Source of the DNA: Clostridia bacterium
Lineage (GTDB): Bacteria > Bacillota > Clostridia > Oscillospirales > Acutalibacteraceae
Direction: 5' to 3'
Assembly (NCBI GenBank): GCA_017465825.1
Contig: JAFTVI010000006.1
Coordinates: 1-64,000, forward strand
Length of the DNA: 64,000 bases
The notes under the pieces were generated by a model. The model ran no database searches, had not been told where the DNA came from, and saw nothing but the letters and a program-made list of their open reading frames with translations. A program made the position numbers and the translations under genes. Of this stretch, positions 42,924 to 50,839 are shown one piece after another. How positions within the stretch are numbered: the stretch's first letter is position 1; each line of letters starts with the position of its first letter.

Positions 42924-43406
42924 ATGTTATACAGCAGATATGAAGAAATTTATTCCTTTGATGCAGCAAAAGAAAATATTTCAGAAAATATCGTCCGGCA
43001 ATTATTAAACAAAGACTTTGATGGTGATTATACATTCTTCAAGGCAGATGGAACACAAGCAAAATATCCACCAAAAGATAACGATATTTTTCACAAAAAT
43101 TCCTTTATGCCAAAAGTTCACATTTACGAAATTAAAAATGAACACATAAATTCTGTAAAAATTGAAATAGCTCCGTTCAAATTATTGGAAGTTATAGTAT
43201 TGATATTAATGCTGATTTCTTTGTTATTTTTTATTGTATTTATTCTTCTTGCATATTATAAATTAACAAGTATAACATCTGCAATATCTATGCTTGCAAT
43301 CGCTATATGTTCATATTTTATGCCGTATATTTTCTATACTATGAGCGCAAAAAAGATTTTAAAGAATTTTGATAAAATTGCAGGTCAATTAAGTGACGGA
43401 TCATAA
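42924..43406 (+). CDS. Orphan membrane protein with N-terminal soluble domain
   Basis: This is a 160-residue protein without recognised family. Residues 1-85 are soluble and charged (EEIYSFDAAKENISENIVRQ, GDYTFFKADGTQAKYPPKDN). Two hydrophobic segments follow near 88-112 and 115-140. The N-terminus is presumably cytoplasmic. AAGGAGTT lies before ATG 42924. It is the third gene of the AT-rich set. Confidence 0.72.
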   Translation: MLYSRYEEIYSFDAAKENISENIVRQLLNKDFDGDYTFFKADGTQAKYPPKDNDIFHKNSFMPKVHIYEIKNEHINSVKIEIAPFKLLEVIVLILMLISLLFFIVFILLAYYKLTSITSAISMLAIAICSYFMPYIFYTMSAKKILKNFDKIAGQLSDGS

Positions 43407-43428
43407 TTAAAAAATATTATATAAAACA

Positions 43429-43460
43429 GCCCAAGTATCGTAATGACACTTGGGCGATTG
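43429..43460. terminator. Bidirectional terminator between orphan gene and gatB
   Basis: GCCCAAGT and ACTTGGGC form a stem around an 11-base loop. On the plus strand GATTGTTTTT follows, and on the minus strand TGTTTTAT. Confidence 0.82.
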
Positions 43461-43463
43461 TTT

Positions 43464-44888
43464 TTATTTAAGCTTTGATTCAAGAAGATTTTTGATAACG
43501 GTGGGGGCGCCTGCGCCTTTGAGTTCTTTCATACAGGCACCGAACAATGCCTGCAGAGCTTTGACCTTGCCGTTTTTATAATCCTCAACAGCCTGTGCAT
43601 TTGCGGCGATAACGCTATCAACAATGCCTTCAACTGCGGAAGAATCTACCTGTTTGTCAAGACCGTTAGCCTTGCAGTATTCAACGGGGTCTGCGCCGTC
43701 CTCAATCATTGCAATAAGTACCTTTTTACCGGCATTTCTGTTGATCTTGCCATCGTTAACCATTCTGATAACTGCGGTGAGGTTTTCAGCCGTAACATCA
43801 AGCTCGTTGGGTGCTTTACCTGCTTTACGGAGAATACCCATACAGTCTGTAAGAATCCAGCCTGCGGCATCCTTTGCGTTACAGCCGAGTGCCACGGTAT
43901 CGTCAAGGAGTGTGGTTATCTTGTGGTTTGCAAGAATCATATCAATTTCCTTATCGGAAATGCCTGCTTCACGGTACTGCTCCGCCTTTTCATCAACAGC
44001 GGCAGGCTTTGCAGCCTTAATCTGTTCAAGCCACTCGTCGTCAATGATAATAGGCATAAGGTTTGCATCGGGGAAATAGCGGTAATCAGCCTCTGTTTCC
44101 TTATTACGCATAGCAAAAGTCTTGCCGCTAACGTCGTCGAAACGTCTTGTTTCCTGTACAAGCTCCTCCGTTTCAAACTCAATAGCATCAATATGACGCT
44201 GTGATTCATAACGGATTGCGCGCTCGATAGCTTCAAAGGAGCTCATATTCTTGATTTCGGTACGGACACCGAACTCCTCACTGCCTTCAGGACGCACGGA
44301 AATGTTTACATCGCAACGCATTGCACCCTCTTCACATTCGGAGATGCCGCCCGAGCGGAACATATTTTTGAGCTTATTAAGGTATGTTATAACTTCCTCT
44401 GCACTACGGAAATCAGGCTGAGTAACAATCTCAATAAGGGGTACGCTTGTACGGTTGAAATCAACATATGATGAATTACCGCCGTGAACGAGCTTACCTG
44501 CGTCCTCCTCCATATGAATCTGCTTGATGCGGATATCACGGGCACCTGAGGAAGTCTTTAATGTAACGCAACCGTCTGTGCAGATGGGATGATTGAGCTG
44601 TGTAATCTGATATGCACAGGGCAGGTCGGGATAATAATAGTTTTTCTTATCGAATGTAGTGTAGCGGTTGATGTTGCAGTTGAGCATAAGACCTGCGGTA
44701 ACGGCAAGCTCAACTACCCTCTTATTCATTACGGGGAGCATACCGGGCATACCGCAACAGGCAGGACATACGCAGTCGTTGGGCTCTTTTGCGGCTGAAT
44801 GACCGCCGCAGGAGCAGAATATTTTTGATTCGGTGCTGAGCTCTACGTGAGTTTCAAGGCCGATGACAAGTTCGTAATTCATATTCAT
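43464..44888 (-). CDS. gatB: Asp/Glu-tRNA amidotransferase subunit B
   Basis: This 474-residue protein is the tRNA-binding, ATP-using subunit that converts Asp-tRNA-Asn or Glu-tRNA-Gln to the amide form. It opens NYELVIGLETHVELSTESKI, with CSCGG and CVCPACCGMPGMLP. The kinase domain contains HMEEDAGKLVHGG and DFNRTSVPLIEIVT. A C-terminal helical YqeY-like tail follows. Length is normal. The start overlaps the gatA stop (ATGA). All core motifs look intact, unlike gatA. Confidence 0.97.
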   Translation of the reverse strand: MNMNYELVIGLETHVELSTESKIFCSCGGHSAAKEPNDCVCPACCGMPGMLPVMNKRVVELAVTAGLMLNCNINRYTTFDKKNYYYPDLPCAYQITQLNHPICTDGCVTLKTSSGARDIRIKQIHMEEDAGKLVHGGNSSYVDFNRTSVPLIEIVTQPDFRSAEEVITYLNKLKNMFRSGGISECEEGAMRCDVNISVRPEGSEEFGVRTEIKNMSSFEAIERAIRYESQRHIDAIEFETEELVQETRRFDDVSGKTFAMRNKETEADYRYFPDANLMPIIIDDEWLEQIKAAKPAAVDEKAEQYREAGISDKEIDMILANHKITTLLDDTVALGCNAKDAAGWILTDCMGILRKAGKAPNELDVTAENLTAVIRMVNDGKINRNAGKKVLIAMIEDGADPVEYCKANGLDKQVDSSAVEGIVDSVIAANAQAVEDYKNGKVKALQALFGACMKELKGAGAPTVIKNLLESKLK

Positions 44889-46069
44889 TCACCTTTCCTT
44901 TCAACGCTGTGTGCAAGGCTGAGAAGTGTGCTTTCATCAAAGCTCTTGCCCATAAGCTGAACACCGCCGCTTACAAGTGCGGGAATACCGATAAGATTAG
45001 CAACCGCTGTGAATTCGCTCTCAGCAAACACCTTGCCGAAAGCCTCGTGAATGTCGTATGCATCGTAAGAAACGGCACTGCATACTGGTGTGAGGATTGC
45101 ATCGAAAGACTCAAAAATCTTTGCAATACCCTCAGCAACCACACGGCGGACACGAAGTGATTTATCGTAGCAATCTTTATATCTGTTTTTGGAAAGAACA
45201 TCCGAGCCGTAGAGAATTACCGCCTTGGTAAGGAAATTGAAGCCTTCTGTTCTTGAATTGACGTATAATTCGTCGATATTTCTGTATGTTGATGAACGGT
45301 GACCGAACTTAACGCCGTCATAACGGGAAACATTGTTGCAGGTTTCGGCTGACATAAGAATCTGCCAGGCTGTGTTTGCAATTTCAAACAAATCACAGGA
45401 TATTTCATCGACCGTTACGCCGATTGAACGGAGTGCATCTGCATAAGCATTGACTTTAGCTTTAGTTACATCGTCTGCTTTATCAAAAAGCTCTTTTACA
45501 ATACAGACTTTTTTGCCTTTCACATCGGCATCAACAGAATAATTATAGGTCGCATCGGGAAGGCTTGTGCCGTCCTTATCGTCGTGACCTGCAATAACGG
45601 ACATAATCTCTTTAATACCCTCAGCATCGGGAGCATATACGCCGATCTGCTCACCTGATGCGGCACAGGAAATCACGCCGTAACGGGAAACCGTGCCGTA
45701 GGTTGGCTTAAGGAAATCAACGTCAGAAAGAGCGGCGGCACGTCTGGGTGAGCCGTTCATATCAACGGCAAGAGCGGCTTTGACTTCCCCACTCTCAACA
45801 AGTGATGCGGCGGCGCCTTTAAGCTGACCTGCCTGCGGTGCATAATGAGAAAATTCGCCCACAAGGTCAAGACCGAACTCGCCGACATTGGTTTTGCCTG
45901 AGATTTTATAGCCTTTATCTTCAAGACGGACAACGGCTTCCGCACTGAAGAGGGATTTAAAGCCCTCAAGAATGCGTGAACCTGCTGTAGCCTGAACATC
46001 TTTTACAAGAATTGTATCGTCAACGGCAATTGTGCCGTTATCGCACATTTTTGTTACATAATTTTCCAT
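44885..46069 (-). CDS. gatA: Shortened, divergent Asp/Glu-tRNA amidotransferase subunit A
   Basis: GatA proteins release ammonia from glutamine. This one has about 394 residues against the usual 480-490. It lacks roughly the first 55 residues. The Lys of the amidase triad (LVKDVQATAGSRIL, Lys23) and the nucleophile region (DMNGSPRRAAA, Ser107) can be aligned. The conserved GGSSGGSAA loop with the cis-Ser is replaced by LKGAAASLVES. The rest (LKPTYGTVSRYG, RYDGVKFGHRS, YDKSLRVRR) is clearly GatA. GAGGTG precedes ATG 46069. It may have weak or no glutaminase activity. There is no frameshift or stop. Confidence 0.9.
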   Translation of the reverse strand: MENYVTKMCDNGTIAVDDTILVKDVQATAGSRILEGFKSLFSAEAVVRLEDKGYKISGKTNVGEFGLDLVGEFSHYAPQAGQLKGAAASLVESGEVKAALAVDMNGSPRRAAALSDVDFLKPTYGTVSRYGVISCAASGEQIGVYAPDAEGIKEIMSVIAGHDDKDGTSLPDATYNYSVDADVKGKKVCIVKELFDKADDVTKAKVNAYADALRSIGVTVDEISCDLFEIANTAWQILMSAETCNNVSRYDGVKFGHRSSTYRNIDELYVNSRTEGFNFLTKAVILYGSDVLSKNRYKDCYDKSLRVRRVVAEGIAKIFESFDAILTPVCSAVSYDAYDIHEAFGKVFAESEFTAVANLIGIPALVSGGVQLMGKSFDESTLLSLAHSVERKGE

Positions 46070-46079
46070 TCTGCACACC

Positions 46080-48158
46080 TCACTTTACAAGTCTGGGTAC
46101 CTGCCAGCTATCCTCACTACGCTCGGGAGCGCCCTCAAGAAGGCTCTCTCTTGTGAAAGGCTGACTGCGTACGTCTTCACGCAATACGTTGGTCATAGGC
46201 ATAACGTGTACCATTTCTTCAACATTTTCAGTATCGCAAGCCTTAAGCTTCTGTTCACTCTCGCTCATTTTTGCAAATATATCCTGCATAACAGCCTCTT
46301 CCTTATCTGTAAGAGAGAGCTGGTTGAGCTGCTGAGCGTTTGAGAAGGTGGAACGCTTACCCTGCGCCTGCTTGCCTGCGGATGCTGTTGCGGCTGAACG
46401 CTGAGCAAGAGCACTGCCGCTGCCGAGAAGATGTACGTCCTCAAGCTGCTGATTTGTAACCTCACTCGGTGCGCCGAGAAGAAGGTCCTGAGCATTACCG
46501 TTAAGGGGGAATGCAATAACGTCAAGGATCTTTTCTTCGTCTGTAAGGAGCATTACCATACGGTCAATACCGGGTGCCATACCTGCGTGAGGAGGAGCAC
46601 CGTACTGGAATGCTGTATACAACGCGTTGAAACGCTTTTTAAGCTCTGCCTCGTCATAACCTGCAATATCAAACGCCTTTTTCATAATGTCGATATCGTG
46701 GTTACGCACAGCACCCGATGCAAGCTCAATACCGTTACATACAAGGTCGTACTGATAAGCAAGAACCTCTGTGGGGTCTTTTGTCATAAGAGCGTCCATA
46801 CCGCCCTGAGGCATTGAGAAGGGGTTGTGAGTGAAGATAGTGTCGCCTGTTTCCTCGTCGATTTCATACATCGGGAAATCTACAACAAAGCAGAATTCGA
46901 ATGCATCGTCACGGATAAGGTCGAGCTGTTCCTTCTTTGCAAGCCAGGTACGGATAAGACCTGCTTTCTTTTCTGTATCGTTTTTCTTATCGTCGCAGAT
47001 AAAGAAGAGTGTTTCGCCCTCTTTTACGCCCGAAATTGCTGTAATTTCAGCCTTCTGCTCCTCGCTGAGGAACTTGGCGATAGGACCTGCGAAAACGCCG
47101 TCCTTAAGAGTGATATAACCGAGACCGCCGAGACCGACTTCTGCAGAAGTAGCGTATTTGAGAGAATCCTCAAAGAATTTCTTTGACTTACCCTTACAGT
47201 CAGCAACGATACCTCTTACGGGTCTGCCCTTGAATGCAGGGAAATCAACGCCTGCAAAGAAGGCTGTCAGATCGCAGATGATAAGAGGGTTACGAAGGTC
47301 GGGTTTATCGGAGCCGTAGGTCATCATAGCATCAGCATAAGTGATACGGCGGAAAGGCTTTTCGGTTACCTTTTTATCGGAGAAAGTTTTGAATGTGTCG
47401 TAGATAACATCTTCACACACGTCAAGAACCTCTTCCTGTGTTGCAAATGCCATTTCAAAGTCGAGCTGATAGAATTCACCGGGAGAACGGTCAGCACGGG
47501 CATCCTCATCACGGAAACAGGGTGCCACCTGGAAGTATCTGTCAAATCCCGATACCATAAGCAGCTGTTTGAACTGCTGAGGTGCCTGAGGCAGAGCGTA
47601 GAACTTGCCGGGATGCTTACGGCTGGGAACAAGGAAGTCGCGGGCACCTTCGGGTGATGATGCGGTAAGGATAGGTGTCTGCATATCAAGGAAGCCCTTA
47701 TCCTCCATCTTGTTTCTTAAATGACGGATAATCTTTGAACGCATAACAAGGTTGTTATGGTTTTTGGGGTTACGAAGGTCGAGGTAACGGTATTTAAGAC
47801 GAAGCTCATCCTTGCTCTGCCTTGAATTTCTTACGTCAAAGGGCAGCATATTGAGCGATTTGCCCAGAACCTGCAGGCTGTCTGCAACCAACTCAACATA
47901 ACCTGTATCTATTTTATTATTAACTGTTTCAGCATCTCTCTTTTCAACGATACCGCTGACGGAAATAACTGTTTCGCGGTTTACATTTTTAAGAAGCTCC
48001 TCATTGTGAATAACCACCTGAGTTACACCTGTATAATCACGAAGATCAACGAATATAACGCCGCCGTGATCTCGTACAACATCGACCCAGCCTGCAAGCT
48101 GTACAGTCTGACCGATATGCTCATCACGGATGTCATTACAAAGTAGTGTTCTGTACAT
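46080..48158 (-). CDS. aspS: Aspartyl-tRNA synthetase fused to GatC
   Basis: This is a 692-residue fusion. Residues 1 to about 590 are a complete bacterial AspRS: OB-fold (GQTVQLAGWVDVVRDHGGVI), motif 2 (FRDEDARADRSPGEFYQLD), the GAD domain, and motif 3 (GMAPGIDRMVMLL). The usual end (DLLLGAPSEVTNQQLEDVHL) is followed by a Ser/Ala/Gln linker. A GatC domain occupies about 615-692 (LTDKEEAVMQDIFAKM, MVHVMPMTNVLREDV, LLEGAPERSEDSWQVPRLV). No separate gatC is visible. With gatA and gatB next, the fusion would tether charging to amidation. Whether it charges tRNA-Asn is inferred. Confidence 0.95.
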   Translation of the reverse strand: MYRTLLCNDIRDEHIGQTVQLAGWVDVVRDHGGVIFVDLRDYTGVTQVVIHNEELLKNVNRETVISVSGIVEKRDAETVNNKIDTGYVELVADSLQVLGKSLNMLPFDVRNSRQSKDELRLKYRYLDLRNPKNHNNLVMRSKIIRHLRNKMEDKGFLDMQTPILTASSPEGARDFLVPSRKHPGKFYALPQAPQQFKQLLMVSGFDRYFQVAPCFRDEDARADRSPGEFYQLDFEMAFATQEEVLDVCEDVIYDTFKTFSDKKVTEKPFRRITYADAMMTYGSDKPDLRNPLIICDLTAFFAGVDFPAFKGRPVRGIVADCKGKSKKFFEDSLKYATSAEVGLGGLGYITLKDGVFAGPIAKFLSEEQKAEITAISGVKEGETLFFICDDKKNDTEKKAGLIRTWLAKKEQLDLIRDDAFEFCFVVDFPMYEIDEETGDTIFTHNPFSMPQGGMDALMTKDPTEVLAYQYDLVCNGIELASGAVRNHDIDIMKKAFDIAGYDEAELKKRFNALYTAFQYGAPPHAGMAPGIDRMVMLLTDEEKILDVIAFPLNGNAQDLLLGAPSEVTNQQLEDVHLLGSGSALAQRSAATASAGKQAQGKRSTFSNAQQLNQLSLTDKEEAVMQDIFAKMSESEQKLKACDTENVEEMVHVMPMTNVLREDVRSQPFTRESLLEGAPERSEDSWQVPRLVK

Positions 48159-48183
48159 AATTGTATACCTCCTGTATATTTTT

Positions 48184-48405
48184 CAAAAAAAAATAAGCCC
48201 CGGGGAATATTGAAAAATACTCCCGGGACGAGCAAACAAAATTACCCGCGGTGCCACCCGCATTGATGCGTAAAAAAAACACATCCTCTTTTAATATAAA
48301 ATTTTAAAACAAATCAGAGTGTTCCCAAGCTTACTACTCATCTCAAACGCGCTTTCAGTCGGTGACGCATTCTCCCTGACAGACTTTCCAAGAAAGCTGA
48401 GTCTC
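48184..48405 (-). promoter_or_regulatory. T-box leader of the aspS-gatC/gatA/gatB operon
   Basis: The minus strand carries GGGTGGCACCGCGGG (complement of 48245-48259), the T-box core. It is followed by the terminator CCCGGGAGTATT/AATATTCCCCGGGG and a T-run (48184-48230). Upstream, CAGAG/CTCTG closes a stem of about 87 bases that contains CTTTC/GAAAG pairings. I could not fix the specifier codon. Confidence 0.88.
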
Positions 48406-48413
48406 TGTAATAT

Positions 48414-48441
48414 ATTATAGCAAAAAAATTCGGTTTGTCAA
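48414..48441 (-). promoter_or_regulatory. Promoter of the aspS-gat operon
   Basis: On the minus strand TTGACA (48436-48441), 16 bases and TATAAT (48414-48419), just upstream of the T-box. Confidence 0.85.
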
Positions 48442-48498
48442 CAAATTTTTAATAAATTTTTTTGTTAAAATGAGGCTGCTTTACGCAACGGTTTTTTG

Positions 48499-48530
48499 CA
48501 CAAATTACACGTTTTGTGTCACGAATTACA
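48499..48530 (+). promoter_or_regulatory. Direct-repeat pair, candidate LytTR-regulator site
   Basis: CACAAATTACA (48499-48509) and CACGAATTACA (48520-48530) start exactly 21 bases apart, the spacing of AgrA-type double sites. They end 32 bases before the -35 of the response-regulator gene. The complement TGTAATTCGTG resembles TGCATTTCGTG at 50752. Confidence 0.6.
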
Positions 48531-48562
48531 TTGATTGTGGCATATAACCTTCGATACATCAA

Positions 48563-48591
48563 TTGACATTTATTAAAACAAAATGTATAAT
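48563..48591 (+). promoter_or_regulatory. Promoter of the two-component operon
   Basis: TTGACA (48563-48568), 17 bases and TATAAT (48586-48591), about 35 bases before the start at 48626. Confidence 0.88.
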
Positions 48592-48625
48592 AAAACAACA
48601 AATCCTGAAATTCCGAGGTGTAAAT

Positions 48626-49339
48626 ATGATACGGATTGCCATTTGCGACGATGAAAAACACTACATAGACTCTGCAGAGAAAATTATAAGTGCACATTTT
48701 CACGATAAAGAAATAAAAATATACAAATTCGATAACAAATGTGATTTTGATACAGTATTTGAATCTGCTACCGCATTGTTTGACATTATAATTATGGATG
48801 TAGAAATGCCGGATATCAACGGCATCGAATTTGCAGAATACATAAGGACAAAAAACAAGCAGACCCGCATTATATACTTTACAAACTATATTGAATATGC
48901 GACGGACGTGTACGATACAGAACACACTTTTTATGTACTGAAAAAAGATGCGGCAGAAAGACTTCCCGTGGCTCTTGACAAAGCAATGGCACAGCTGAAT
49001 GATATCAATGATGATTTTATTCTTGTTGATACAGGCAACTCGGAGCAGATTGTTATTCCGGTAAAGGATATAATTTATATGGAGCGTCTTCTGAGAGAAA
49101 CCGTTATAAAGACCGTTTCGGGCAAAGAAATCACCACTGAAAGACTTGATAAGCTTGAAAATAAGTTCAGAAAAAACGTAATGACCCGTGTTCACCGTTC
49201 TTATTTTATCAATATGCGTCATATCAAAAAATTAAGCGGTAATGATGTAATTATGTCCGACTCTTCAATTATACACATAACACGAAGCTACGCAAAAAAA
49301 TTCAAAGAAGATTTTATGAATTTTATAAAACACTGTTAG
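48626..49339 (+). CDS. LytTR-type response regulator (AgrA-like)
   Basis: This protein of about 237 residues has a receiver domain (IRIAICDDEKHYIDSAEKI) with phospho-acceptor Asp in IIIMDVEMPDINGIEF near 59. The switch region KKDAAERLP follows. A LytTR DNA-binding domain occupies about 130-237 (IIYMERLLRETVIKTVSGKE, TRVHRSYFINMRHIKKL). ATG 48626 follows GAGGTG. The kinase gene begins 11 bases after its stop. Phosphorylated regulators of this type bind paired 9-base repeats at 21-base period, and such pairs lie upstream of this gene and of the giant LRR gene. Confidence 0.94.
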   Translation: MIRIAICDDEKHYIDSAEKIISAHFHDKEIKIYKFDNKCDFDTVFESATALFDIIIMDVEMPDINGIEFAEYIRTKNKQTRIIYFTNYIEYATDVYDTEHTFYVLKKDAAERLPVALDKAMAQLNDINDDFILVDTGNSEQIVIPVKDIIYMERLLRETVIKTVSGKEITTERLDKLENKFRKNVMTRVHRSYFINMRHIKKLSGNDVIMSDSSIIHITRSYAKKFKEDFMNFIKHC

Positions 49340-49349
49340 GAGCAAAATT

Positions 49350-50690
49350 ATGGATTATTCAATTATATACACCGTTGCATATTCGGTTCTGATGTCATTG
49401 AGTGCGTGTGCAGTTCTTGTAATTTCCGGAATGAAAAGGCATTATTCTGCAATAAAAAGTTTTTTAATGTTGTGCATTCCAAAAACTGTTTTCTGTCTGA
49501 TACGTTTTTATTTTGAAAATTTTGAAAGCAATTATTTTCTGCTCGTCATTCTGCTTTTATCAATGATGATATTCGACGTAATGCTGCTGTTTACTGTTTT
49601 TGACTGTCCGATGATTCAGAAAGTGCTTTACATCGGAATGATGGATATGGCATTTATGCCGGTTCTTCTTGTTAAGCAGGCTATTGAAGCAAGATTTCTT
49701 ACAGCACAAAATACCCTTGAATTTGAAAGCTTTATTCAACTGATTGTGCCTTTGATCTGCTACGCCGTGATGTTTGCCTGTATGGTTGTGGCGGTGTATT
49801 TCCTCGGCAAGATTATCAATAAGATTAATTTTGAAAAACCGATTTTTGATATTTTCGGTATGCTTGCGCTGTTCGGCTATCTTATCATAGAGCTTATAGC
49901 CGCTGTTATGTTCTGGCAGAACCTTGTAGGCAGAGAAAACCAGTTTATTCAATATTTCAACTGTGCGTTGATTTATTGTTGCACAATGCTGATTATGTAT
50001 TTTATAAGCAACTACTTTACAAAAAAACGGCTTGAGCGTGAAATTGAAGTTCTCAACACCGAAAAAGAGCGTGAATTCAGATACTACAACCTGATGAGAA
50101 CACATAACGAAGAAATACGCAAAATCAAACACGATCTCAACGGACATTTCGGCGTTTTAAGCACACTCGTCAAAGACGGAAAATACGATAAAATGGCTGA
50201 GTATATTACAAGTCTTTCCGATAATTACAATCAGATAAAACGTGTAGTGTACACCTCTAATCTTATGGCTGACGCCGTTATAACCTCTGCCGTGCAGAAA
50301 TGCGAGCAGAAAGCAATCCGCTTTGACTGCGAAGGTATCCTGCCCGACGATTGTTTTATTGACGATGTTTCACTTACCTGCATATTCTCAAATATTCTTG
50401 ACAATGCAGTTGAAGCCTGTGAAAAAGCAGAGGGTGATAAATACATAAAGCTGTCCGTTTTCAATAAAAGTGACTGTTTGGTTATTACCTGCAAAAATTC
50501 AAAATCCGAAAATATCAAGCCGAAAGAAAATCTGTTCAAAACAACCAAAACGGAAAACGGTCACGGCTTCGGCATAAAGATCATAAAAGAAATCGTTGCA
50601 GGCTATGACGGCGTGGTTACTTTTGAAGATAACGGCGCGGAGTTTGAAATTAGTCTGCTCATTCCTTTGAATGTTGATGTAAAAAAATAA
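49350..50690 (+). CDS. GHKL sensor histidine kinase (AgrC-like)
   Basis: This 446-residue kinase has six or so membrane segments in residues 1-220, as in peptide-sensing AgrC kinases. The phospho-acceptor His is in RKIKHDLNGHFGVLS near 262. The N-box is FSNILDNAVEACEKAEG near 352, and the G-box is GHGFGIKIIKEIVAGYDG near 410. The signal is unknown. No agrB or agrD gene lies nearby, so the ligand, if a peptide, is made elsewhere. A terminator follows at 50698. Confidence 0.94.
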   Translation: MDYSIIYTVAYSVLMSLSACAVLVISGMKRHYSAIKSFLMLCIPKTVFCLIRFYFENFESNYFLLVILLLSMMIFDVMLLFTVFDCPMIQKVLYIGMMDMAFMPVLLVKQAIEARFLTAQNTLEFESFIQLIVPLICYAVMFACMVVAVYFLGKIINKINFEKPIFDIFGMLALFGYLIIELIAAVMFWQNLVGRENQFIQYFNCALIYCCTMLIMYFISNYFTKKRLEREIEVLNTEKEREFRYYNLMRTHNEEIRKIKHDLNGHFGVLSTLVKDGKYDKMAEYITSLSDNYNQIKRVVYTSNLMADAVITSAVQKCEQKAIRFDCEGILPDDCFIDDVSLTCIFSNILDNAVEACEKAEGDKYIKLSVFNKSDCLVITCKNSKSENIKPKENLFKTTKTENGHGFGIKIIKEIVAGYDGVVTFEDNGAEFEISLLIPLNVDVKK

Positions 50691-50697
50691 CATATAT

Positions 50698-50731
50698 CTG
50701 CTGTATTTTTGATGCAGCAGAATATTTTTTT
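50698..50731 (+). terminator. Terminator after the histidine kinase
   Basis: CTGCTG and CAGCAG enclose an 11-base loop, followed by AATATTTTTTT. Confidence 0.8.
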
Positions 50732-50762
50732 GCATTTCATTACAGAAAAACTGCATTTCGTG
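50731..50762 (+). promoter_or_regulatory. Direct-repeat pair upstream of the giant surface-protein gene
   Basis: TGCATTTCA (50731) and TGCATTTCG (50752) start exactly 21 bases apart and end ten bases before the -35 box. The second repeat read on gives TGCATTTCGTG, matching the complement of the repeat at 48520-48530 in nine of eleven positions. This fits shared control by the adjacent LytTR regulator. Confidence 0.6.
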
Positions 50763-50771
50763 TAAAAATTA

Positions 50772-50800
50772 TTGACTTAAATTAAAAAAATAAGTATTCT
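50772..50800 (+). promoter_or_regulatory. Promoter of the giant LRR/vWA gene
   Basis: TTGACT (50772-50777), 17 bases and TATTCT (50795-50800). The -10 is weak, as expected for an activator-dependent promoter. Confidence 0.7.
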
Positions 50801-50839
50801 CTCTTATGTATGATAAAATTACTGAAAGGAGAACTTTTA

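Noticed and set aside
44885-46069. gatA as a frameshifted pseudogene
   Set aside because: The frame is uninterrupted, starts with a good ribosome site and overlaps gatB for coupled translation. Conserved GatA motifs continue to the end, so it reads as a divergent but intact gene.
48449-49222. 257-codon open frame on the minus strand
   Set aside because: It is antisense to the LytTR regulator, has Cys/Tyr/Phe-rich composition typical of a shadow frame, and lacks a ribosome site.
49560-50147. 195-codon minus-strand frame in the histidine kinase gene
   Set aside because: It is antisense to the membrane and dimerisation region of the kinase. His/Asn-rich shadow composition and no ribosome site.
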